Positions 46,396 through 58,443 are shown, counted from the stretch's first letter. The stretch: DNA of 64,000 nucleotides from Diphasiastrum complanatum (GCA_029204225.1 CM055110.1:39437515-39501514); one strand, 5' to 3'. Numbers and translations are program-made. The notes: generated by a model from the letters alone, not told the origin.

Positions 46396-47710
46396 GTATA
46401 ATCAAGATGGCACAATCAACAAGTACAAGGCTAGGCTTTGTGCTAAAGGTTTTGCTCAAGTTTATGGACTTTATTATGAGGAGACCTTTGCTACAGTTGC
46501 AAAGATGGTATCAATTAGAATCATAATTTCTCTTGCTTGTTTTTTTCAATTGGCAAGTTCTTCAACTAGATGTCTCTAATGCATTTCTAAATGGGTATCT
46601 AGAAGAAGAGATTCATATGGATCAGCCTATTGGGTTCATCCATGACAAAGAAAAAGTTTGCTTGCTCTTCAAAAGTTTATATGGATTAAAGCAAGCTCCA
46701 AGGTCATGGTATTCTCACTTAACACCTTTCTTGAGTCATTAGGATTTAATCTTAGTAACTATGATCCTTCCTTATATGTCAAGTTTTTTGATAAAGATAT
46801 TGCCATCCTTCTTATTTATGTTGATGATATCATTTTGACAGGAAGTTGCATCAAGTTAGTTGAGGAAACCAAGATTTCACTTGGAAAAGAGTTCAAGATG
46901 CAAGATCTTGGCAAAATTCACTATATTCTAGGATTAGAGATTGACTTTCTTAAAGATAAAGCTTTCGTATGTCAATCCAAGTATGCTCTTTCAATCTTAA
47001 AGAAATTCAATATGTTGAATTGTAAGAGTATAGAAACACCTATGGAGCAAAATGTAAACGACTCTAACAAAGGTGATGAAAGATCCTTCGTGGACATCAC
47101 ACTTTTTAGAAGTCTTATAGGCTCCTTAATTTGGCTCACAATAACTAGACCTGACATAAGCTTTAGTGTTCATAAGTTGAGCCAGGCTATGCAAAATCCT
47201 TCTGTTAATCATTGGAAAATGGCCAAGAGAGTGCTTAGATATATATCTTCAACTTTTGATTTTGGTTTATTTTATAAAAGTGAAGATCTTTCTGTTATTG
47301 GTTATTCTGACTCGGATTTTGCAAGTGATAGAGCAGATCGAAAATCTACAAGTGCTTATGTCATATATCTTGGAGGAAACTTGATATCTTGGCTTTCTAA
47401 AAAGCAAGATACTGTATCACTCTCATCATGTGAAGCTGAGTACAAGGCACTCACTACAACAACAAAGGAAGTGCTTTGGATCAAGAGGTCACTAGCGGAG
47501 CTAAAGATAATCATGGAAGACGATCTACCTGTGATCATGTGTGACAACATTTCAGCCCAAGCCCTTGTCAACAACCCAATATTTCATGCAAGGAGCAAGC
47601 ATATCAAAGTTGCACATCACTTCGTGAGAGAGAAGCTCATTGGAGGTGAAATAAATTGGAGCACATCGACACATCATCTTTTACTACTGATATGCTCACC
47701 AAACCTTTGA
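46396..47710 (+). pseudogene. Copia RT and RNase H (E), mostly intact
   Basis: [47 protein letters not shown], a shift at about 46735, then YDPSLYVKFF and the catalytic LLIYVDDIILTG (YVDD at 46817-46828). RNase H has all acidic residues: YSDSDFASD, SSCEAEYKALTTTTKEVLWI, MCDNISAQAL, and the HARSKHIKVAHHFVREKL block. The C-terminus is shifted (stop 47710) just before MLTKPLSKS. A single polyprotein was split by three or four small changes. Confidence 0.9.
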
Positions 47711-47785
47711 GCAAAAGTTCCTTCTTCAAGCATAGAGCCAATCTTGGAGTTATACCAAGATCCATTTTCAAATCAATATAGATTA

Positions 47786-47798
47786 TTTTTAGGAGGAG
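47786..47798 (+). other. Polypurine tract of Copia E
   Basis: TTTTTAGGAGGAG directly before the 3' LTR; start of plus-strand DNA synthesis. Confidence 0.85.
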
Positions 47799-48591
47799 TG
47801 TTAAAATTGAAAAACAATCCATATTGATTTTCTTGGCTTGCTACAAATGTTGTACCATGCAAGTATGTAGCTCATCAGAGCAAAATGCTAAATTTGGCCT
47901 ACATAGGACTCGAGCTACATGGTTATGTAATATCTAGGTTGATGAATACAACTTGCATATAGTTTGTAAACATAGAATTAGCAAAGTCATGCTTGTAGAA
48001 ACTCGTGGCAATTCACATGCATTAATTGTAAGTGATCCATAGTGACATGCAAAGCATGCACAAAGTGTAATGGACACATGCATGATGATTTGTACTTTGT
48101 TAGTTAGAACTAGTACACTTGTAAAAAGTTGGTAGAATTTCATGCATGGCAAGTGACAAATGTCACATAGACTCTAGATGTCACTTTAGATGTCATTTTG
48201 TAATGAATGGATGTGGTTCTACCTTGAGCTACCTCAAACTCCATAAATATGTGTAGCTCTCCTCACAATCAATGATGAAGGACCAAAGTTTTGTAGCTAT
48301 CTCATGCCATTTTGGATCTAGACTATTTTGCTTGTTATCTCTCTACTTTTCTCTCTCTAACTCGTGTTGAAGCTAATGCTTATACACTGATATCTTGTAC
48401 TTTTGCTCATTATTGATTCATTGCTATCATATTCAGTTGCTTAGCATGCTAGATTGTGGTTAAGCCATTTCTTCTGAACTAGATCTTGCTAATCAATCTA
48501 GAATCAGGTTATTGTGCCAATCACAAAGCTTAATTAGATCCATCATACTTGTGGACATTCCCCACACGTGTGAAATTTGGAAATTTTGTCA
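47799..48591 (+). repeat. 3' LTR of Copia E
   Basis: 793 bp, ends TTTTGTCA followed by the target duplication GTTTC (48592-48596). CACACGTGTG at 48563-48572 is kept. Confidence 0.93.
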
Positions 48592-48966
48592 GTTTCATCT
48601 ATAAAATCGAGCATACCAGTTGGGTATCACCAATTGTGGTGGTACTAAAGAAAAATGGTAAACTCCGTATCTACGTGGATTTAAAAAACTCAATGATCAA
48701 ATAGAGAAAGATCACTTTCCACTACCTCTGACAACACAAATTCTCGAAGATATGGCAGAAGCAGAAGCTTTTAGCTTCTTGGACGGTTTTAGTGGCTATT
48801 TCGTAGTCCAAATTGCTCTTGAAGATCGATTCAAAATGACGTTTGTTACAGAGTTTGGCACATTTACATATCAAGTCATGCCATTCGGTGTGTGCAATGC
48901 CTCATCCACATTTCAAAGGGTGATGCAACAAGCTTCCAAGGATTTGTTACACAAAAATCTAGAAAT
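48592..48966 (+). pseudogene. Gypsy RT middle part (element H, continued)
   Basis: Resumes the frame cut at 42604: TSWVSPIVVVLKKNGKLRIY, then FPLPLTTQILEDMAEAEAFS, FLDGFSGYFVVQIALEDRFK and MPFGVCNASSTFQRVMQQA. It ends at KDLLHKNLEI, exactly one step before the FIDD catalytic box. The missing second half resembles the minus-strand fragment that begins at 41815. Confidence 0.86.
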
Positions 48967-49123
48967 TCATCACCCTATGCGTGATGGGCTAATTGGTCAC
49001 ATATTTGGGCCAATTAATGGTACATGTCATTTATTTATTTTATGATCACTCTCTTTATATTTCTCCTAACGATATATAATCTGCATTAAATGTGTGTGCT
49101 TGTTTGTTAATATTGTAGGCAAC
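48967..49123. other. Junction DNA after Gypsy H
   Basis: No coding content; leads to the 107-bp repeat. Confidence 0.4.
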
Positions 49124-49230
49124 TGATTGGCTTTAGATTTGGAGATCCAATCAAGATCTAGGGCGACTCCCTCCCGGCATGAAGAGATTATCAATATCTC
49201 ATGAACTCCCACATTGGGAAGAATTGTTGA
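49124..49230 (+). repeat. 107-bp repeat, right copy
   Basis: Direct partner of 40778-40884. Together they bracket the two Gypsy fragments and Copia E. Confidence 0.75.
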
Positions 49231-51230
49231 TAAACCATCTTTTGGACTCGATGCACATATTCAAAAATGTCAGGAGTACGATTTGGGAGCACTTGACCGG
49301 GTCGAAAGATAAAAAAAAGACACACGTGATGACTTAAAAGAAGTGGAAAAGATGGTCGATTTATGGCCACAAACGGTGGGGACTTCAAGTGTCCTACCAA
49401 AGGCCCCATGGATCTTCTCGATGAGAGAAACGATTGTAAAGAAGGCAAGATTCTCATTTCGAGCTCCAACAAGTGACATGTGATGCCTATGTTAGCAGAT
49501 GAATCTTCTACCTCTACTTTTGCTGAGTATCCATCAACTGAAGTTGTTTGGAAAAAGTGGCAGGTGATGTTCATCTTGTCTGGCTCATCTGGTTTGCAAT
49601 CTACATTCATCTTCATGAACATTGTCTCACTACTGCACAATTGGTGATATAGGCACATGCAGCTGCTAGCTTTGGATCTTCGATAGTATTCAAGTTGGAC
49701 TTTCATTGAATGAAGGACTCATTTGGATGGTCTGTCGATTGTTGCCATCAGTTGAATTTTTGGGTACTTGTTTCAGCTAGAATCTCTTGTTTGAAAGATG
49801 TTGTTGAAGCTTGCTCAAGAGATTCGGCAGAAGTCGATTCGATTGCAGCACTCTAGGAGAGCACTTGGTCATGGCACTCAGGTAGAACATTTGGTGGAGT
49901 GCTTAGTTGGAACAATTGGACCAAATTTTTCATAATTTCTTTGTAGTTGACTCGAAGACCTATATTTCAATTATATATAGGAATCAACTGTAAAGTGACA
50001 TGGATCTCTCAGAAACGTGGATATGCATAGACATCATGAACTCTCTAGAAGGTAATCTGGAGATGGATAGATAAATAAAAAATTCCTTCTTGAGCTATTC
50101 TACAATTATGACTTGCCGTTTATAGAGAGTCGACAAATGTAGAGTGCTTGTGAAACAAAAAATTTCATGTATTAGAGAGTGGGTGCCAAATAGTGCCTAC
50201 GGTCAAAAACTTTGGTTGAACCTCTCGGTCGAGGAGACTCAATTTAAGTTCCTTAGTGAAGATTCAGTTGAAGAGTTCGATGGAAGGGAGTTGGTTCAAA
50301 ACATTCAATTGGAAACCTCGGCTAAAGAGCCTTGGTTTTGAAGTTTAGGTTGTTCTGGTAGTATCCTGACCATCGGATGTAAGATAGGAAAGTGGTCATC
50401 AGATGTATGCCAATCAATATGAATTAGTCAAACATTAGACATGAAATCGAATGTGACGAGGGATTGAGGAGTCAGATATATAATATGGTGACTCTCAGAT
50501 GTGATGTCCGGATGTAACTCTAGTAACAGTTTAGAGGCTTTGAGATCTGCTGTTGGTTATAGCCTTTGATGTATGTGTCATGAATGGATATGTCTCAAAC
50601 TGTTTAGTCTTTGACTGAATCATATACCAAAATCAGATTAACAATATGAGATTCTGTATTGATGTTTCTCATATATGATTGAACTGATAGGATATGATTG
50701 ATATGTCAAATCAACCATGAAAATCTGAACAATGGTGAGTTTTACAAGTAGAGGTGAGGAAGTCCTCCAAATTCAAGGTAGAACATCCAAATGTCCTCCA
50801 TGCAACCTACAAGCTTCAAGATGCTCCCCAACTCCAAGCTAGGATGCCTCCACCTACAAGTAAGGATCTGCAAGCCTCCAAGGATCTCTCCTCCACCTGT
50901 GTCCCTACTTTTTAAGCAGAAAAATAGAGAACAAGCTGGCCTCAAGTACTCACCACCCAACCATAGCTAGATCCAAGCTCCAAGCAAGACTTGTCTAGCA
51001 CCCCTTGCTAACCATAAACAAATCACAAGCATACCACAATAGAATATAGCATACCCAAGATCCAAACCCTACTTATGTCCCATACCATAAGCAAGATCCA
51101 AACCCTAAGCATACTATCCTAAGAGTAACCCTTATCCAAGGGTAACTTGCCATTTAGCCGCCAACACTAAATGGACCAATAGAAGTCTGAAGTACTGCTA
51201 GTTACATGGGTATGTAACAGTGAGGAACTC
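49231..51230. other. Spacer; one short motif shared with 53.24 kb
   Basis: TGTTAGCAGATGAATCTTCT at about 49490 recurs at about 53245, with similarity fading after about 35 bp. The 171-codon minus frame 49706-49191 and the 65-codon plus frame at 50144 contain no motif I recognise. Confidence 0.4.
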
Positions 51231-52980
51231 TAATAGCTCATTGGATGGATTCTGAAGCTCGTCGGATGCAAACGGAAAGTCATCGGATGCAAAATTGTGG
51301 GATGCAAATGGAATGCAATGTCCAATGCAAATAGTTGTCGGATGTAAAGAGGCGGATGCAAAGGTAGGTCAAAAAAACGTGGTCGAAAAAATCAAGTGGG
51401 TCGAAAAAATAAAGATGGTCGAAAAATAAGAGGGTCGAAAAATCAAAGCCGGTGAAAAAATTGACAATGGCTCGAAAAATTAAAAGGGATCAAAAATAGT
51501 TGTAAGGTATCGAAAAAATTATAAGGTATCGAAAAATGCTAAGATATCAAAAAATAAGAGATCGAACAAATCAAGGGCTCGAAAAAATAAGAGATCTAAA
51601 AACTATGTATTGAAAAAGCTATGATTGAAAAATGACTTGATCGCAAAACCCGAAATTTAGGAAATATCGAAAAAACCCGAAAATCAGAACTTGAAAGAGC
51701 CGAAAGTCCCGAAACTTGGAAATTCTAAAACTTGGAAATTAAAACCACCAAAAATCTTGAGACTCGAAAACGAAAATGAAAACCCGAAAATCAAAACACG
51801 AAATTAAACCCCGAAAATGAAATCCCGAAAATCCTGAAAAAACGCGAACATGAAATCCCGAAAATGATGAAGAAAACCCGAAAAAATTTTAAAATCTCGA
51901 AAATAAAAATCCAAAAATCCCGAAAGTAAATATACGACAAAAATTGCTACAAATTTTTTTTGCGACAAAGAATGCTACAAAAAATCCCAAAGGTAAAAAT
52001 GCTACAAAGAGTGCGAAAAAAAAATGTGACACAAATTTTGCGGTGAAAACTACTATGAAAATTTTGCAAACAAAGCAACAAAAATTCTATGACAAAAAAG
52101 CGATAAAAATTCTACAAACAATGCGATAAAAATTTGCAAAAAATGCGACAGAAATTTGTGACAAAAGTGCTACAAAATTTGTTGCGACAAAATTTTGAAG
52201 GCAAGTGCTACAAAAAATTTGCGACAAAAACTGCTACAAATTTTTTTGCGAAAGATGCGACACAAATTTTCCAAGTTGAAAAATGCGACAAAATGTCGGA
52301 TGCAGTTCGAATAGAAAAGTGTCGGATGCAAATGGTAATGTAGAGTGTCGGATGCAAATGGTAATACAGAGTGTCGAATGCAAATGATATGCAGAGTGTC
52401 AGATGTTATGCATCAGATGCAGTAACAAATGGAGTGGCAGGTGCAAACAAAGGTGACTTGGCAGATGTAGATGAGAAAACGGTGTCGGCTTCAGACCTAA
52501 TAGCTCGTCGGATGTAATTCTAGGACAGTGTCAGATGGAAAATTGTAAGGACAGTGTCGGATGCGAAATGAGAATGACAGTGTCAGATTTGTTACAGTCT
52601 CGGATACAACTGGTGGCTGCAACTTCGGATGGAAAAATTCATCGAACGAAAAATTTTGTGAAGGGTGAATTTTTTTTTTTGGGTCATCGGACGTTATTGT
52701 CGGATCAAATTTTTGCTAAGGGTCGAGTAAATGTGGGATGCAATAGGAAGACGGAGGGCGTCAGATGCAACTGATGAGGAAGGGCGTCAGATGCAAATGA
52801 AGATGAGGGCGGCAGATGCAAATTAGATGGCATTGGTGGGATGCAACTAGGAGTTCTCTGTGGGATGAAATTTGGGAATGCTCTGTCAGATGCAATTTTG
52901 AATTCTCTGACGAATGCAATTCTGAAGTCTATTTGTCGGGTGTAAATGACGGATGTAAACGGACTGTTCTTCCTCCCCTG
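51231..52980 (+). repeat. Cryptically simple tract in four blocks
   Basis: Degenerate short repeats with block structure. Blocks: TCGGATGCAAA (51231-51365); TCGAAAAA (51365-51920); GCGACAAAAATT alternating with GCTACAAA (51920-52290); then GTCGGATGCAAATGG-type units again (52290-52940), about 25-45 bp apart. No unit is exact for long. Short ORFs rich in Lys, Ala and Thr are by-products. Confidence 0.8.
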
Positions 52981-53997
52981 ACAAAAAAGGTGAGAAGCGG
53001 TGGAGAGCAATGGGGTGGTGGTTTTTTAAAATGTTGGGGTGATATTGGTCAGATCTGCAAGTATCATTAGAATCATTCTGAAGCAAATTCAATTTGACAA
53101 ACAGTGTAGAATGCATACTTGTGGGAAATATGAATGTAGGACAGCAAGCAAGCAATTAAAAATGAAAAAGAACTGAAAGATACCATGGTAAAGTGGAGTT
53201 CTATGGATGAAAATCAAAGAAGATTGCCAATAGCAATCAACACCAATGTTAGCAGATGAATCTTCTGTCTCTACTTCTTTGTTAGCACCTATTCTTCCTC
53301 TATTAGCAGCTAATCTGTGCTTGTGTGCTGCGATTCTACTTGATAGAGATTTTGTCAAACAACGAGTCTGCTTGGTAACGGGTCTGCTATGGCTTCTAGT
53401 GACTGTCTCTGTGTACTTGATTTTGGTCCTTGATTGGCAATGGTAGCTCATCTTGGATATATGATCTGTCAGGAACTCGATTTCCTACATTCTACAGACT
53501 GTTTCAGTTCTTGCTTTATTCTTATAGTGTGCAAATTATTGCTAAACTATTCTACTCAAGAAACAGGGAATTAAACTAAAGCTACTCCTATTGAAATCAC
53601 AGAATCAACACAACAAACACAGAACCTACAAAGTGCTTCCTACAACTGTCACTCAATAGTTGTAAGAAGAACTCCTCAGGGAGCCGATAACTCAGAAGCA
53701 TCTGAACTGAGTGGAAAGATGGATCAGCCTCCAAGCTTTTTGGGTGATGAGGCACTGCATCAACACCTCAGGGGAATGGCATCAACTAACAGCCTAAAAA
53801 GTGCCTTCGCAAGGGACAACAAGCTAAGTGGACTAAAGTCTCATGACTGGCATAAATTTTTATAGGTTGGCATGGCATGTTTTTTGATGTTGCTTCCACC
53901 TCAGCATTGTGGATTACATTTTATGTCTTGTGATTTCATGATGATCTCATTGCGCATATTTGTATCTCAATGACCAAATTGTTTTTGTGCATGCAGT
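52981..53997. other. Spacer without recognisable gene
   Basis: The 66-codon Leu-rich frame at 53246-53446 and the minus frames here have no family resemblance. Confidence 0.4.
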
Positions 53998-54254
53998 ATC
54001 TCTCTAGCTTTCTCTCTCTAACTCGTGTTGAAGCTAATGCTAATACACTGAAATCTTGTACTTTTGTTCATTCTTTGATTCATTGCTATCATAATCTGAT
54101 GCTTAGCATGCTAGATTGTGGTTAAGCCATTTCTTCTGAACTAGATCTTGCTAAACAATCTAGAATCAGGTTACTGTGCTAATCACAAAGCTTAATCAAG
54201 ATCAATCATACTTGTGGACATTTCCCACACATGTGAATTTTGAAAATTTTGTCA
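53998..54254 (+). repeat. Partial 5' LTR of Copia F
   Basis: Matches 43140-43396 of E closely from ATCTCTCTA to TTTTGTCA. Sequence to the left is unrelated. Confidence 0.85.
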
Positions 54255-55039
54255 TGGTATCAGAGCCAGGTTAAGCTTTGCATGCTAACATCTCTGATTG
54301 TACAAGAAACTGAGAGCTAAATCAAGCAAAAAAGTAGTTTTGCACTTTTTCTCACCTTTCTCTGAAGTGTATTTGGAACAAATCGGATTTGAACTGAATT
54401 TTCAGACATGAAAAGAGGTAGTACAAAATTCTGGAATTCCGCACGTGTGAAAATCAGAGATTTTCAGTCCTTTTGTTCTCCTTGCTTACATATCCAAACA
54501 TAGTAGTGTTACAGCTTAATGAAAAGCTTATGATCTGTGCTTTCCATAGAAATTGAAATCAAATCAATCTGATGTGTCTAGCAAGTGTTATAAGCTCTTA
54601 AAGAGGATAGGGATAGGTCCAAAATCCGAGTGACAGCATTTTGATTTGATTCAATCTTGCTTTGTTCTAAATCCATTATTTTGAGCATCCTACACGAGAA
54701 ACTGAAAATCAAGACTGAGTTTGAAGTAATAAACACCTTTTGAGCCTTCTGAGAGTCAATTGTATTTTCTTTTGAAGCATTTCACACATGCCAAAAGTAG
54801 GATTCAAGTTGTGTGTCTGATCTAGATAACCTATTTTGTGGAATATTTGAGAGTCATCTCAAATACAGTTGCAAGTGTTTCACATAGGAAGGTAGTACAT
54901 CCTTGAAAATACCTATAGTGAAAGAGAGCAGCAACCTTAAGTCTAATTGGAACAAGCTCAAACATATCTTAGTCCAATAACTAAGAAGTCTTCATTAAAA
55001 TGGCATCGGATATCTTCTAGAAGCCAGTGCAAGACTAAA

Positions 55040-55760
55040 CACTTCTAATTATTCAATTTGGAAGTTCATAATGGATTCTATCTTGATACTCCAGGATGTT
55101 ATGGATATTGTGCTTGGTGTTGAGGAGGAGCCTCAAGCACAGGCTGAAATTCTTAAGTACAAGAAAAGAGCTAGAATGGCTCTACATTTTATTAAGATGA
55201 ATGTATTTAATGAAATTTTGAGAGAGATAGGATTTTGCACTACAGCCAAAGAAGCTTGGGATGCACTAAAGACCATCTATGAAGCAAAGAATACTTCTAG
55301 AATACTCACTCTTAGAAATCAGATTTTCCAAAGTTTCCAAAAAAGTGAAGAGAGTGCATCTAACTATGTTCTGAAAGTTAAAGATTTACATAGAGAGCTT
55401 TCCTGTATTGGTGTTACTATTAACCAAGATGAGCTAGTTCAAGTCATACTGAATGGCTTGAGTGATGACTATGATAATCTTGTTCATTCTTTTGCTATTA
55501 AAGAAGAGTTGTCTAATCTAGAAACTCTCCAAGGAATTCTTATTTCTGAAGAATCTAAACAAAGCTATAAACTCTCCAGGATGAACAAACTTGAACATGT
55601 TGGAAGTGACAAAGCCCTCTTTGTCAAAGGCAAGCAGAAATGAAGGAGTAAGAATCAGTTCTCTCAAGCATCCAACAAAGACAAAGCCAAAGATCGAGAC
55701 AAAGATGGTGAAGAGGATGATATATCTCATCCTTCTAACTCAAAGACCAAGAAGAAGAAA
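55040..55760 (+). pseudogene. Copia gag (F)
   Basis: The ATG at 55000 (MASDIF then TAG) is out of frame with gag through a small loss. The gag frame is open from about 55030: LNTSNYSIWKFIMDSILILQ, ALHFIKMNVFNEILREIG, KEAWDALKTIYEAKNTSRIL, YVLKVKDLHRELSCIGVTIN, DELVQVILNGLSDDYDNLV. A TGA at 55641-55643 interrupts an otherwise continuous run into the basic linker NQFSQASNKDKAKDRDKDGE. It is the most complete gag of this family in the window. Confidence 0.88.
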
Positions 55761-56207
55761 GTGAAGTGTTTCTTCTGTGGCAAGAAGGGGCACTATGTCT
55801 CTAATTGCTTCAAGAAGAAAAACCAACTCAAGCAAGCTAATCTCTCCAAAGAGATTGAAGAAGATTTTGTTGCAAGTGATGGAGAAGGATCACTTATGAA
55901 AAATGGAGCTTGGTACATAGACAGTGGAGCCTCTTCACATATGTGCTGTTCAAAGGAGTCATTTGACTCAATCTTACCTTTCAAAGGACTCAAGAGATCT
56001 ATTTACATAGCTAATGATCATGAGTGCCCAATAGAAGGAATTGGCAACATTCCATTGAAACTTGTTTCTTCAAAAGTTCTTGCACTTTCTAATGTTCTTT
56101 TCATTCCAAAACTCACAAAGAACTTAATTAGTGTGGCAAAGTTGCTTGATAATGGTTGTCACTGTAAAGTTCAACTCCAATACATGTTTTATCAAGAGAA
56201 AAGATGA
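55761..56207 (+). pseudogene. Zinc knuckle and aspartic protease (F)
   Basis: CFFCGKKGHYVSNCFKKK (complete CCHC), then AWYIDSGASSHMCCSKESF with the intact D-S-G active site, IYIANDHECPIEGIGNIPLK and VLFIPKLTKNLISVAKLLD. A shift near 56160 ends the frame; the continuation is in the next frame. Confidence 0.88.
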
Positions 56208-56450
56208 GATCCTTGATGATGGAAGTAGATGTGGTAGAATTTTTAAGTTGAATTCTTATGAGAATGCAAACCTTTGTGAAGTTGTTTTGTTATCTGAGGA
56301 GGAGCTGTGGCATAGAAGGTTGGGTCATCCTAACTTTAAATCTATGTCTTCTATGGTTAAGAAGGTGAAGGTTGATGATCTTCCAAAATCTCTTTGTAAA
56401 GATTTCAAGCCTTGTGAGGCTTGTGCAATTGCAAAGTCACACAGAAAAAT
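56131..56450 (+). pseudogene. Start of integrase (F), truncated
   Basis: Carries on the protease tail, then ELWHRRLGHPNFKSMSSMVK and CEACAIAKSHRK. From about 56447 the sequence no longer follows element E (which continues PYQKSFMK), marking the join with region J. Confidence 0.85.
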
Positions 56451-56452
56451 CT

Positions 56453-57532
56453 CTAAAATTGGAAGTCTCTGAATTGGCCGCTGCATTCCAGCCCTCTTGA
56501 GAACTTCTTGCGAGTCGTGCTCACCTCGTCGTCGTGTCGTTTGCTTTCTCTCGCTCGTCTTTCGCCCCAGGGCTTCCAGTCTTCCACCATGGTCACATAG
56601 CGTGAAGACATGAAGGCCGCTCTGTAGTATAGCCTGGCCATCATCTCAAGGTCTTCTTCCGACTGGAGGGCTACATTAGGGTTGATCTTGATGGGATCTA
56701 TGCCTCGATCCCAGAAACAATATTGTTTCATCATAAAGGCCATAGATCTGCAATATTCGGCACTTTCTTGCACACAAAAGTCGGCACTTGTTTTGTACTT
56801 GTGTCCGAAGTCGAGTAATTGTAGCCTCAGATCATCCGGGGAGGTTCTCTCTGAAATTTCCGGAATGACTGGCCAGTTTACCAACTCCACTTGTGGCTTT
56901 TCTACCGGTCATGAATTTTTGCGTTTGAGTGGCATGTAGAAGGGATCCACTCGCTTCCATGCCGGTGCCTTCAGATACTCTTGGAGTCGCCTGCTATCCT
57001 TCAGGACTTTATTCCGCCACTCCAGTTGTGGTTGTAATGTCGCAATGATCTCGGCCCTGGTGGAGTATTGGCTTTGATCTACGTCCTCTTTGTCTCCCCT
57101 CATGTTGGGAGGGTATTTCCTCTCAAACTTCTCTGACTCTCTTGTGTCAGCCAATTTGCCTCTGGGCTTGGTAGGGAAAGTTGTCCTACGCGGTTGTGAT
57201 GGCCTTGCCAGATAATCATCTAGGGCCTTGGTGCCCATATCTTTTTCTTTAACTCGCTCGCTTGTCGATGGCTCAGCTGCGTCCGTGTCTTGCCTGGGCG
57301 AGAACCTTCTTGTCTCTAATTGATCTGCCATAAAGTCATCATCACCCCCCATGTTGGTGTTAGTTTCTAGAAGGTCAGGGATGGAATGGTCTGGAGAGAG
57401 GGGTGTGGGAATGACAGGTTTTGGAGGAGGTGGGTTTAACAAGTTATACGCCGCACCGGAGGAGTGGAGTTGTTGGAGGAATTCGTCCCGTCGGGCTTTG
57501 TATGTGTCAGCTGGACCTTTTGATGGGCCCAT
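56453..57532 (-). CDS. Unrecognised long ORF, C-terminal region of cluster J
   Basis: ATG at 57532: GPSKGPADTYKARRDEFLQQ, Pro-rich linker, then TRAEIIATLQPQLEWRNKVL and APAWKRVDPFYMPLKRKNS, stop at 56909. The same frame goes on after the stop: ELVNWPVIPEISERTSPDDL, KYKTSADFCVQESAEYCRSM, WDRGIDPIKINPNVALQSEE and YYRAAFMSSRYVTMVEDWKP, to 56453, where Copia F begins. Together about 350 residues, soluble, mixed charge, with compact alpha-helical-looking parts. No known domain recognised. It lies on the same strand as the integrase of J, 3 kb downstream, so it may be an extra retroelement ORF or a gag of an unfamiliar type. Confidence 0.5.
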
Positions 57533-57575
57533 TATTTTGCTAGGAGGTGATGGAGAGAGAGAGAAGATGAAAGAA

Positions 57576-58280
57576 TCAAGTAAGTTGGAATAAATGTTTC
57601 GAAAAAATTAAATGCAGAAAGGTGGGAGGGGGTCGGGGAAAAGTCCTGGAAGCAGCATTGGCTCTCTGGCCACCCGATCCCGAGCTACCATCTAAAGGTT
57701 GGGTTTGCTTGCCCTGATTCCTTGTTCCATCATTACCATCATCGTCCCGTGGCTTCTTTGAATGAGCACCTGCTTGGGCCTTGCACGTCGTGTCCCACAA
57801 TTGGTTCACCTTGTCCAAGACTTGTTGTAGGACCTTCGTTGTGTCTTCCAACTGCTTCTGGGACTCCAGGATGATCTTCTCTTGCTTGGCCACAATATTT
57901 TTGCAATTTTTCTTCTCGGCCTCTCGTTCTTGGATTAGCCTTACATACTTTTCCATCCAGATGGCTGAGGCCTGTGGGGCCTGGAATTGAATATATTCGA
58001 GCTTGACTAGAAGAGCATCGACTGTCATTGCACCCAATGATCCATCTCGTACTTGGTCGATTTGGACCATCTGGTGCTTCAGTTGCTGCTGGACCTCTTC
58101 CAGAGTGGTCTTCTGTCCGGCCATCATGGATTTGATTTCCATTGTTTCTCTTTCTTTTTCTTTGGCCAACCTCTGATGATGTGTAATTTCTTGGTCTTGA
58201 TGCTGGACCTTGCTCTCGAGCATTTGATATTGGCTCACCAACCAATCCATATGGTAGCTCGTTTCGGATAGGCCAATCAT
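57576..58280 (-). CDS. Coiled-coil ORF of cluster J
   Basis: 234 codons. Residues 15-190 have a strong heptad pattern (LESKVQHQDQEITHHQRLAK, LEEVQQQLKHQMVQIDQV, KNIVAKQEKIILESQKQLED, VLQQVLDKVNQLW), followed by a Gly/Asn/Ser-rich tail. Oligomerisation is the likely property; the role is unknown. It lies between the Ser/Thr-rich ORF and the 57532 ORF, all in the same direction. Confidence 0.5.
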   Translation of the reverse strand: MIGLSETSYHMDWLVSQYQMLESKVQHQDQEITHHQRLAKEKERETMEIKSMMAGQKTTLEEVQQQLKHQMVQIDQVRDGSLGAMTVDALLVKLEYIQFQAPQASAIWMEKYVRLIQEREAEKKNCKNIVAKQEKIILESQKQLEDTTKVLQQVLDKVNQLWDTTCKAQAGAHSKKPRDDDGNDGTRNQGKQTQPLDGSSGSGGQRANAASRTFPRPPPTFLHLIFSKHLFQLT

Positions 58281-58443
58281 TGAGCGCTTGGCTGCTTTGG
58301 TGAGCTTATCAGGGTTAGTGAGGGTTGGGTACTGATTTGGAGTGTGGGATGGTGAGGCTAAACCAGAAAATAAACGTTGTGTTAGAGCTGAAGATGGAGG
58401 TGGAGGTGGAGGTGGAGGGAGTGGAGGGAGTGGAGGGATGATG

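Larger units (their letters stand above)
42605..48591 (+). mobile_element. Copia E, complete LTR to LTR, non-autonomous
   Basis: 5987 bp with two LTRs (792 and 793 bp; about 15 differences by eye, so roughly 98% identity), primer site 43397-43408, purine tract 47786-47798 and a perfect 5-bp target duplication. RT and RNase H are nearly intact. Gag has stops, and about 950 bp covering gag C-terminus, zinc knuckle, protease and GAG-pre-integrase start are deleted, judged against element F. Its close LTR match makes it the youngest datable insertion in the window. Confidence 0.93.
53998..56450 (+). mobile_element. Copia F, truncated at both ends
   Basis: Last 257 bp of the E-type LTR (53998-54254), primer site TGGTATCAGAGC (54255-54266), leader, gag, protease and the first part of integrase. 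It is cut at the left inside the LTR and at the right at about 56447, where foreign minus-strand ORFs begin. It supplies the gag and protease that E lacks. Confidence 0.87.

Noticed and set aside
49191-49706. 171-codon minus ORF
   Set aside because: No recognised domain; overlaps the 107-bp repeat; includes a short dispersed motif also found at 53.24 kb.
52134-52343. Lys/Ala-rich plus ORF
   Set aside because: By-product of the GCGACAAAAATT simple tract.
57739-58245. 168-codon frame overlapping the coiled-coil ORF
   Set aside because: Same strand, other frame; the coiled-coil frame has the regular heptad pattern.
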